Of a stretch of 64,000 nt of DNA, positions 50,780 through 57,569 are shown piece by piece. Location: contig NZ_BMEB01000007.1 of NCBI RefSeq assembly GCF_014636275.1, positions 1 to 64,000 of the forward strand, given 5' to 3'. The number at the start of each line of letters is the position of its first letter. Position 1 is the first letter of the stretch. The position numbers and the translations under genes are program-made. A model generated the notes under the pieces. The model saw only the letters and a program-made list of their open reading frames with translations, was not told where the DNA came from and searched no databases. The DNA comes from Cellulomonas carbonis. Lineage in GTDB: Bacteria; Actinomycetota; Actinomycetes; Actinomycetales; Cellulomonadaceae.

Positions 50780-53700
50780 GTGACCCTTCCCGCGCGCCGC
50801 CACGACGAGGGATCCGACGACTCGACCGGTCCTGACGCCGGAACCCCCGCCGAGGACACCACCGCCCCGTCGACGGGTCCGGCCCCGACGCCGGACCCCG
50901 GTCGCCGCGCCCCGCGGCGCACCTCCGTCCTGCGCCGCCCCTTCCGCGGCAGGACGTCCGCCGCCGACGCCCGGACCGCCGACGACGCTGCACCCGACGA
51001 CGCTGCACCCGACGACGCTGCACCCGCCGACGACGCAGCGCCCGGACCTGCGCGCGCGGGTGCACGAGACGCCCGCGGACCCGTCGAGCCCGGCTCCTCC
51101 GACGACGCCGTCGACGGCCAGGGCCGGCCCGACGCCACCCGGCCCGCAGCCCCCGGCGCGGACGCGGACGGCGCCCCGAGCTCCGCCGACGACGGCGACC
51201 CGAGCGCCGCGAGGACGGGCCGCGGTGCCGCGCCCGGTCCCGTCGGCGGGGGACACGCCGAGGCGGGTGCGGCCACCACGACCCCCCGCCCGACGACGGC
51301 GCCCGCCGCGGACGAGCCGAGCGACCCGATCGCCCGCGCGACGCGACGCTGGCGTGCCGCGCTCCTCGAGCGCGCGGGCGACTCGGCGCTCTCGGACGTC
51401 GAGCGGCTCGGCGACGCGGTCCTCGACCTGTCGGCCGCGCACCCGTCCGGGATCGCGCAGATGTTCGCGGGGCGCGAGACGCGGCTGTCGAACCTCGTCC
51501 GCGACGGCGGCGCGCTCGCCTCCGCGCGACGCCGGGCCCGGGCCGTGGCGGCCCGCGCCGACGACCACGCGCAGCGCTACGGGCTGGCGTCCGCGTTCCT
51601 CGCGATCGGGGTCGCCACCTGGTCCGAGCCCGGCGGCACGGGTGCCGCCGGCGACGCGCCCGGCGACGAGCCGCGGACCGTGCGTGCACCGGTGCTCCTG
51701 CGTCCGGTCGCGATCCGCCCGCGCGGCCGCGGGGAGAGCGACTACGACCTCGCGCTCGACCCGTCGCTCGACGTGAACCCGCTCCTCGCGGGGGCGCTGC
51801 GCACGCGAGGCGCGCTCCTGGACCCCGCAGCGCTCGCGCGCGGCGCCTTCACCGAGCACGGGTTCGACCCCCGCGCGGCGCTCGACCGGCTGCGCTCGCT
51901 CGGGCTCGCGCTGCTGCCGGACTTCGAGCTCGACGAGCGCCTCCTCGTCGGCACCTTCGTGCACCCCGAGCAGGCGCTGGTCGACGACCTCGACGCGCTG
52001 CCCGTCGTCGAGCACGAGGTGCTGCGCGCGCTCGCGGGTGACGCGGCGGCCGTCGCGGCGCTCGCGCACCCCCTCCCGCCTGTCCTCACGGGGGACCGGC
52101 CGCTCGAGCAGGAGCGCGGGGTCGGCGACCTCGACCCGGCGCAGGTCCACGTCCTCGACGCGATCGCCGCGGGGCACCACGTGCTCGTCGACGCGCCCAC
52201 CGGGAGCGACGTCGCGGGCACGCTCGCGGCCGTCGTCGCGGACGCGGCCGCGGCCGGCCGCACGGTCCTGTACGTCGCGGGTCACCGACGGGCCGCGACG
52301 GCGCTCGTCGAGCGGCTCGCGGCTCTCGGTCTCGACGAGACCGTCCTGGACATCCCGCCCGAGCCGACGTGGCGCACGCAGGTCGCGGGCCGGCTGCTCG
52401 CCGCGATGACCGTCCAGCCCGTCGAGGTGCCCGAGGACGAGGTCGCCGTCGTGCAGCGCGAGCTGCTCGACCGCCGCCGCCGCCTCACGGGGTACATCGA
52501 GGCGCTGCACCGCACGCGCGAGCCGTGGGGGGCGTCGGCGTACGACGCACTCCAGGCGCTCGCACGGCTCACGTCCGCACGGCCCGGTCCGCAGACGCGC
52601 GTCCGCCTCTCGCCCGCCGTGGCCGAGTCGCTCACCGCCGAGCGGCGGGCCCAGGCCGCCGCCGACCTCGTCCGCGCGTCCGTGCTCGGAGCCTTCAGCG
52701 CTCCCGTGCGCGCGTCCGCCTGGTACGGGGCGGACATCCTCACGGCCGCGCGCGCCGACGACGCGCTGCACCGCGTCGAGCGCCTCCTGACGGACACGCT
52801 CCCGCGCGTCCAGGCCGAGGTCGCGCGCGTCGCCGAGGAGACGGGCCTCGTGCCCGCGACGACGCCGCGCGAGTGGGGTGAGCAGCTCACCATGCTCGCC
52901 GAGGTCCGCAAGGCCCTCGACGTGTTCCAGCCGATCGTGTTCGAGCGGTCGGCGGCGGACCTCGTCGCCGCGACCGCGACCGCCCAGTGGCGCGCCGAGC
53001 ACGGCGTGGAGATGAGCGGCATGCTCCGCCGGCGCCTGCGCAAGCAGGCCAAGGACCTCCTGCGGCCCGGCCGCCCGGTCGACGACCTGCACGCGGCGCT
53101 CGTCCACGTCCAGGAGCAGCGCGGCGTGTGGCAGGCGCACTGCCCGGCGGGCGGGTGGCCGCGCATCCCCGTCGGGCTCGCGGACGTCGAGCACGACCAC
53201 CGCGAGCTGAGCGAGGACCTCGCGTGGCTCGGCGGGGTGCTCGCCTCGGGCGACGCCGCGGCGTCGGGCGCGGGCGGGTCTCGCGCGACCGACCTCGCCG
53301 GGCTGGCCTGGGACGAGCTCGACGGCCGCCTCCGCCGCCTGCGCCAGGACCGTGCCGCGCTCGACCTCCTGCCCGAGCGCACCGCCGTCGTCCGCCACCT
53401 CGCCGGCCAGGGGCTGGGCGACCTGCTCACGGACCTCGAGGACCGGCAGGTCCCCGCGGGGCTCGTCGCCGCCGAGCTCGACCTCGCGTGGTGGAGCACG
53501 GTGTTCGAGGCGATCCTGCGTCAGGACCCCGCGCTCGCGGGCTACGACGGGACGGCGCTCGCGCGCCTCGTCGCCGAGTTCCGCACGCTCGACCGGCGGC
53601 ACCTGCGCGACCGCGCCCTGCTGAGCCTCGCGTCGTCGCGCGAGCTCCTGCGGACGAGGCTGCGCGGGGCGGACGAGGAGTCCCAGGCGCTGTTCGCCGA

Positions 53701-55372
53701 GCTGGTCGAGCACCGGTTCGCGGGCCTGCGGACCGCCGCCGAGCGCTACCCCACGGTCGTGCGCCACCTCCGGCCGTGCCTCGTCGCGTCGCCCGTGCTC
53801 GTGCCGCAGCTGCTCCCGGCCGGCCGGACCGAGGACCTCGTGGTCCTCGACGCCGCCGGGCACCTCCCGGTCGAGGTGGTCGTGCCCGCGCTGGCGCGCG
53901 GTCGCCAGGTGCTCGTCGTGGGGGACACCCGCAGCGCGTCGGGCAGCGCGCTCGCCGAGCTCGCCGCGGTCCTGCCGACGGTCCCGCTGCACGCCGACGC
54001 GTCACGACGCGACCCGCACCTGACCGCCTTCCTCGCCGAGCACGGGTACGCGGGCCGCCTCACCGCGACGCCGCTGCCGTCGACGCGTGCCCTCCTGCGG
54101 CTCGACGTCGTCGCCGGCACGGGCATGCCCACGGGCGACGGGGGAGCGGTCGAGTCGACGCAGGCCGAGGTCGAGCACGTCGTCGAGCTCGTCGTCGAGC
54201 ACGCGCTGACCCGGCCCGACGAGTCGCTCGCCGTCGTGAGCGCGTCGCCGCAGCACACGGCGCGGCTGCGCGAGGCCGTGATGACCGAGGTGCGGGACAA
54301 CCCGGCGCTCGGCGCGTTCTTCGCGGCGGACCGGTCCGAGCCGTTCGTCGTCACCGAGGTCGGCGCGACGCAGGGACTCAGCCGTGAGGCGGTCATCCTG
54401 TCGGTCGGTTTCGGGCGCACACCCCACGGGCGCGTCCTGCACCGGTTCGGCGCGCTGAGCGAGCCCGGGGGCGAGGGGCGCCTGCTCGAGGCGATCGGCA
54501 GCACGCGTCACCGGCTCACGGTCGTCTCGTGCTTCGCCGACGACGACCTCGACGTCGAGCGCCTGCGCGCACCCGGCGCGCGCCTGCTGCACGACCTGCT
54601 CGTCCTGGCCGCCGAGCGCACCGCCGCGACGGGCGACGCGCGTGCCCGGCGTGAGCCGCACGCCCCCGACGCGTCGGAGTCGGACTCCGACCGGCTCGTC
54701 CTGGACCTGGCCGAGCGGCTGTGGCGCACGGGCCTCCTGGTCGAGATGCGGCACGGCGTCCCGGGCGGCGCGACCATCCCGCTCGTCGTCGGGCACCCCG
54801 AGCTGCCGGGCGAGATGCTCGTGGCGGTCCTGACCGACGACGAGTCCTACGTCGCCGAGCCCAGCGTGCGCGTGCGCGACAGGCAGGCCGCCGAGCGGCT
54901 CGAGCGGCTCGGCTGGACGGTCGTCCAGGTGTGGTCGGCGGCGGCGTTCCTGGACCCCCAGGGCGAGGCCGACGCCGTCGTGGAGGCGACGCTCGACGCG
55001 CTCGCGCGGCGTCGCGCCCAGCGGGTCGCGGTGCAGGGCCGGCCGTCGCGCGCACCGGACCGGGTCGGCGCCGACGCACGCTCCGTGACCGACGACGCTG
55101 GCGACCTCCCGGGCGACGAGGCGCACGACGAGCTCGTCACGGCGGTCCCGACGCCCCGCGGCCCGCGGCCGCCCGTCGAGCGCGGGCTCCCGGTGAACGC
55201 CTACAGCGACGACGAGCTCGACGACGTCGCGGCCTGGGTCCTGGCCGACGGCGCGCCCCGTGACGAGGCCGAGCTGGCCGCCGCGCTGCGGACCGAGCTC
55301 GGCATCACGCGCCACGGCGCGCGCATCGACGCGGCGATCGCGGGTGCGGTGCGGCGCGCGCTCGGCTCGTGA
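50780..55372 (+). CDS. SF1 helicase-like protein with degenerate ATPase and nuclease motifs
   Basis: A 1530-residue protein. Residues 1-180 are acidic, disordered and hold DDAAP repeats. From 183 on the sequence follows large SF1/DUF4011-type helicases. The Walker A region reads APTGSDVAGT (472-481), so the Lys of APPGTGKS is Val. Walker B reads DAAG (1024-1027) instead of DEAS, and motif III GDTRS (1048-1052) instead of GDPKQ. Motif VI keeps an Arg (STRHRL, about 1241). A C-terminal domain (about 1290-1400) resembles the MTES_1575/Vsr-like nuclease but lacks the ECDG acid pair. ATP hydrolysis looks lost. GTG 50780 is preceded by TAGCGT-N7. It is coupled to the small gene at 55369. Confidence 0.8.
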   Translation: MTLPARRHDEGSDDSTGPDAGTPAEDTTAPSTGPAPTPDPGRRAPRRTSVLRRPFRGRTSAADARTADDAAPDDAAPDDAAPADDAAPGPARAGARDARGPVEPGSSDDAVDGQGRPDATRPAAPGADADGAPSSADDGDPSAARTGRGAAPGPVGGGHAEAGAATTTPRPTTAPAADEPSDPIARATRRWRAALLERAGDSALSDVERLGDAVLDLSAAHPSGIAQMFAGRETRLSNLVRDGGALASARRRARAVAARADDHAQRYGLASAFLAIGVATWSEPGGTGAAGDAPGDEPRTVRAPVLLRPVAIRPRGRGESDYDLALDPSLDVNPLLAGALRTRGALLDPAALARGAFTEHGFDPRAALDRLRSLGLALLPDFELDERLLVGTFVHPEQALVDDLDALPVVEHEVLRALAGDAAAVAALAHPLPPVLTGDRPLEQERGVGDLDPAQVHVLDAIAAGHHVLVDAPTGSDVAGTLAAVVADAAAAGRTVLYVAGHRRAATALVERLAALGLDETVLDIPPEPTWRTQVAGRLLAAMTVQPVEVPEDEVAVVQRELLDRRRRLTGYIEALHRTREPWGASAYDALQALARLTSARPGPQTRVRLSPAVAESLTAERRAQAAADLVRASVLGAFSAPVRASAWYGADILTAARADDALHRVERLLTDTLPRVQAEVARVAEETGLVPATTPREWGEQLTMLAEVRKALDVFQPIVFERSAADLVAATATAQWRAEHGVEMSGMLRRRLRKQAKDLLRPGRPVDDLHAALVHVQEQRGVWQAHCPAGGWPRIPVGLADVEHDHRELSEDLAWLGGVLASGDAAASGAGGSRATDLAGLAWDELDGRLRRLRQDRAALDLLPERTAVVRHLAGQGLGDLLTDLEDRQVPAGLVAAELDLAWWSTVFEAILRQDPALAGYDGTALARLVAEFRTLDRRHLRDRALLSLASSRELLRTRLRGADEESQALFAELVEHRFAGLRTAAERYPTVVRHLRPCLVASPVLVPQLLPAGRTEDLVVLDAAGHLPVEVVVPALARGRQVLVVGDTRSASGSALAELAAVLPTVPLHADASRRDPHLTAFLAEHGYAGRLTATPLPSTRALLRLDVVAGTGMPTGDGGAVESTQAEVEHVVELVVEHALTRPDESLAVVSASPQHTARLREAVMTEVRDNPALGAFFAADRSEPFVVTEVGATQGLSREAVILSVGFGRTPHGRVLHRFGALSEPGGEGRLLEAIGSTRHRLTVVSCFADDDLDVERLRAPGARLLHDLLVLAAERTAATGDARARREPHAPDASESDSDRLVLDLAERLWRTGLLVEMRHGVPGGATIPLVVGHPELPGEMLVAVLTDDESYVAEPSVRVRDRQAAERLERLGWTVVQVWSAAAFLDPQGEADAVVEATLDALARRRAQRVAVQGRPSRAPDRVGADARSVTDDAGDLPGDEAHDELVTAVPTPRGPRPPVERGLPVNAYSDDELDDVAAWVLADGAPRDEAELAAALRTELGITRHGARIDAAIAGAVRRALGS
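50981..51025 (+). repeat. 15-bp in-frame tandem repeat (DDAAP) in the helicase-like gene
   Basis: GACGACGCTGCACCC is repeated three times exactly, and a fourth unit is altered. It encodes DDAAP repeats in the disordered N-terminal region. Copy number can change without shifting the frame. Confidence 0.85.
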
Positions 55373-55656
55373 CCGGCGCAGGCGCGACGCGCCCCGACGG
55401 CGCGGGTTCCGGCCCGCCGGACGACGGCGGCGCGGGCGCCGGCCCGCCGGACGACGACCGGACGGGGACGACCCCTGCGGCCCCGCGCCGTAGGGGCCCG
55501 CGCCGCGCGACGGGTGGTACGCCGGCGACGACCCCGCCGACGGACGGCGCGCGGGACCCCTTCGGCGTGAGCCGGGACGACACCGACGAGGGCTGGGGCG
55601 GTCGCGGCGGCGACGACGACGAGCGCATCCTGCGCGAGGTGCCGCCGCACTGGTGA
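55369..55656 (+). CDS. small disordered protein coupled to the helicase-like gene
   Basis: A 95-residue protein rich in Gly, Pro, Asp and Arg. Only the last dozen residues look constrained: DDERILREVPPHW. The GTG start overlaps the upstream stop (GTGA), so translation is coupled. Repeated GGPPDDGGAGAGPPDD segments appear in the first half. A short C-terminal motif in a disordered carrier often docks onto a partner; the helicase-like protein is the obvious candidate. I do not recognise a family with confidence. Confidence 0.65.
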   Translation: MTGAGATRPDGAGSGPPDDGGAGAGPPDDDRTGTTPAAPRRRGPRRATGGTPATTPPTDGARDPFGVSRDDTDEGWGGRGGDDDERILREVPPHW

Positions 55657-55772
55657 GCCGACCGGCGAGCCGCGGTGCTGAGCAGCGCGTGAGACCGGAG
55701 CTGATGGCGTGGCCGGCCGCAGGGCCCGAACCGGTGGGCGGGGCCTCCGACGCCGCCCACCGGGGCGCGGGG

Positions 55773-56177
55773 TCAGACGTCGGCGCGGCGCGCCAGGAGG
55801 TCGCGGATCTCGGTCAGCAGGAGCACGTCCTCGGCGGGTGCGGGCGGCTCGGGCTCGACACCGGCCTTGCGACGCTTGGCGAGCGTGTTCATCGGCAGGA
55901 CGATCAGGAAGTACACGACCGCGGCGATCACGAGGAAGTTGAGGATCGCGCCGACGACCGCGCCGATCGCGAGCACGGGCGCGTCAGCACCCGAGCCGAG
56001 CGGCACGGTCCAGGTCTCCGCGAGGTTCGGTGCACCGCCGATCGCCGCGATGAGCGGGTTGACGATCCCCTCGACCACGGCCGTCACGAGCGCCGTGAAC
56101 GCGGTGCCGATGACGACCGCGACCGCCAGCTCGATGACGTTGCCCCGCATGATGAAGTCCTTGAAGCCCTGGATCAC
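55773..56177 (-). CDS. mscL: large-conductance mechanosensitive channel MscL
   Basis: A 134-residue MscL: GFKDFIMRGNVIELAVAVVIG is the N-terminal amphipathic helix and first membrane helix, and NFLVIAAVVYFLIVLPMN the second. The periplasmic loop holds about 25 residues. The C-terminal bundle helix (DVLLLTEIRDLLARR) is typical. GAGGAGG lies just before GTG 56177. The channel opens on hypo-osmotic shock. It heads or ends a conserved actinobacterial cluster with the SAF and FmdB genes. Confidence 0.95.
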   Translation of the reverse strand: MIQGFKDFIMRGNVIELAVAVVIGTAFTALVTAVVEGIVNPLIAAIGGAPNLAETWTVPLGSGADAPVLAIGAVVGAILNFLVIAAVVYFLIVLPMNTLAKRRKAGVEPEPPAPAEDVLLLTEIRDLLARRADV

Positions 56178-56244
56178 GGTTCCTCCTCGGTGGGTGTCGG
56201 GAGGATCCTGCCACCGTCGTCGATCGAGGTCCGCGAGGACGCGC

Positions 56245-56886
56245 TCACCCGACCAGGACGGCACCGACGGCGTGCCAGGCGGCGAGCGAGGCGAGCCGGC
56301 GCCCGTCGTCCGGGCCGACCGCCACGACGGTGAGGACCGTCGCCTCGGGTCCCACCCCGAGGGCGCCCGCCGCCGCCTCGCGGCTCGACTCGAGCACGAG
56401 CGCGTCGCGCGCGACGACGTCCGGGGCGCCCGTGGGCTCGGCATCGGATCCCGCCACGAGGTCGACCCGGTCGCCGGGGCGCAGGATCGCCGCGACGGCG
56501 GGGTCGGCGAGCCGCACCGGGACCACGACGCTCCCGTCCGGCGCGTCGACCGCGAAGCGGTCACCGGCCAGGAGGCCCTCGACGACCGCCAGCCCGGCGG
56601 GGACCGCGACGGCGACCTCGGAGCCGACCAGGGGACCCGGCGCGCCGCTCGCGCCCGACGGGACCAGCGCGCGCGGGACGCGGGCGACACGCAGGTCCGA
56701 CGCGGTCAGGACGGTGCCGGCCGCGAGGTCGCGCGCCGCGACGACGGTCGGCAGCGTCGCGGGGGCCGGTGGGGCGGCGGCCCGTGCGACACCGAGGGCG
56801 ACGAGCGCGAGCGCGCCGAGGAGGCACAGCCGTCGGATGCGCCACAGCACGATGCGGGCGCGCAGCAGCACGGGGAGGCGGGTCAT
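56245..56886 (-). CDS. SAF-domain protein, CpaB/RcpC-like
   Basis: A 213-residue protein with one N-terminal membrane helix (LCLLGALALVALGVARAAA) and a SAF domain: VVAARDLAAGTVLTASDLRVARVP. The CpaB/RcpC-like C-terminal part (LRPGDRVDLVAGSD, VLTVVAVGPDDGRRLA) follows. CpaB proteins help assemble Flp pili, but no pilus genes are nearby; in actinobacteria this gene usually accompanies mscL. It has a leaderless-type promoter (TAGCGT, 6 bases, ATG 56886). Confidence 0.85.
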   Translation of the reverse strand: MTRLPVLLRARIVLWRIRRLCLLGALALVALGVARAAAPPAPATLPTVVAARDLAAGTVLTASDLRVARVPRALVPSGASGAPGPLVGSEVAVAVPAGLAVVEGLLAGDRFAVDAPDGSVVVPVRLADPAVAAILRPGDRVDLVAGSDAEPTGAPDVVARDALVLESSREAAAGALGVGPEATVLTVVAVGPDDGRRLASLAAWHAVGAVLVG

Positions 56887-56892
56887 GCCGGG

Positions 56893-56898
56893 ACGCTA
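56893..56898 (-). promoter_or_regulatory. -10 box for leaderless transcript of the SAF gene
   Basis: On the minus strand TAGCGT is followed by 6 bases and ATG 56886, with no Shine-Dalgarno sequence. Confidence 0.55.
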
Positions 56899-56966
56899 GG
56901 CACGATCGTCCCGCCGGTGACACCGCGTGCCGCCGAGCCTGTGGACGACGGTGCTGCGGCTCCCGG

Positions 56967-57026
56967 TTCTGGAGACCGGGTGCTCGAGACCGGGGTGCTG
57001 GAGACAGGGGTGCCGGCGACCGGGAG
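56967..57026. repeat. four degenerate 15-bp tandem repeats
   Basis: Units of the form GCTGGAGACCGGGGT at 56967, 56982, 56997 and 57012 differ by one to four bases each. They lie between the FmdB-type gene and the SAF gene, both on the minus strand. Confidence 0.75.
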
Positions 57027-57045
57027 GCGGTGGACCGTGGTCGGG

Positions 57046-57441
57046 TCAGCCCGCGGCGGCGGCGCTGCCCGACGAGCCACCCGACGACGAGCCCGAGCCC
57101 GACGACGAGCCCGAGCCCGACGACGAGCCCGAGCCCGACGACGAGCCCGAGCCGGACGCCCCGGAGCCGCCGGACGAGCCGCTGCCCGAGCCGCTGCCCG
57201 AGCCCGAGCCCGACGAGCCTGAGCCCGAGCCCGACGGCACGGACGCCGTCGTCGACGACGAGCCCCCGCGCGAGTCGGTGCGGTAGAAGCCCGAGCCCTT
57301 GAAGACCACGCCGACCGAGCCGAAGAGCTTGCGCAGGCGGCCCTGGCACCGCGGGCACTCGGTGAGCGCGTCGTCGGTGAAGGACTGCTGGGCGTCGAAG
57401 CGGTGGTCGCACGCGGTGCAGGCGTAGCTGTAGGTGGGCAA
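57046..57441 (-). CDS. FmdB-type zinc ribbon protein with long Gly/Ser tail
   Basis: A 131-residue protein. Residues 1-60 form the FmdB zinc ribbon: PTYSYACTACDHRFD and LTECPRCQGRLRKLFG, with CxxC pairs, then VFKGSGFYRTDSR. Residues 65-131 are almost pure Gly and Ser (SGSGS repeats), longer than in usual members. The start is TTG 57441, supported by GGGAGGA 6 bases before it and by the family's usual MPTY start. A CIRCE-like element lies 55 bases upstream, so HrcA heat-shock control is likely. The role of the family is uncertain. Confidence 0.85.
   Translation of the reverse strand: MPTYSYACTACDHRFDAQQSFTDDALTECPRCQGRLRKLFGSVGVVFKGSGFYRTDSRGGSSSTTASVPSGSGSGSSGSGSGSGSGSGSSGGSGASGSGSSSGSGSSSGSGSSSGSGSSSGGSSGSAAAAG
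57083..57224. repeat. imperfect Gly/Ser-coding repeats in the FmdB-type gene
   Basis: On the plus strand the 18-base unit GACGACGAGCCCGAGCCC recurs in tandem from about 57083 and then degenerates into CCCGAGCC repeats. On the coding strand it reads as Gly/Ser repeats. Confidence 0.8.
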
Positions 57442-57495
57442 CGGGTCCTCCCGGGTCGTCAGTCCTGGGCGGGGCGCGTGACCTCGCGCGCGAGG

Positions 57496-57522
57496 CTGGC
57501 ACTCGTCCCCACCGAGTGCCAA
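57496..57522 (-). promoter_or_regulatory. CIRCE-like HrcA operator before the FmdB-type gene
   Basis: Read on the minus strand: TTGGCACTC, 9 bases, GAGTGCCAG. This matches the CIRCE consensus TTAGCACTC-N9-GAGTGCTAA in form and spacing; the arms pair at 8 of 9 positions. The minus-strand -10 box TACCAT (57522-57527) touches it. The transcript start would fall inside the element, which is ideal for HrcA repression. Confidence 0.8.
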
Positions 57523-57557
57523 TGGTAGGGGGACCGTGCGGTCGCGCGCACCACGGG

Positions 57558-57563
57558 TAGCCT
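57558..57563 (+). promoter_or_regulatory. -10 box for leaderless transcript of the penicillin acylase gene
   Basis: TAGCCT, 6 bases, then GTG 57570, without a Shine-Dalgarno sequence. Confidence 0.55.
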
Positions 57564-57569
57564 CGCCAC

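Noticed and set aside
50780..55372. The degenerate helicase motifs as a frameshift or sequencing artefact
   Set aside because: The frame is continuous, flanking motif positions align, and substitutions are single-residue changes at several separate motifs.
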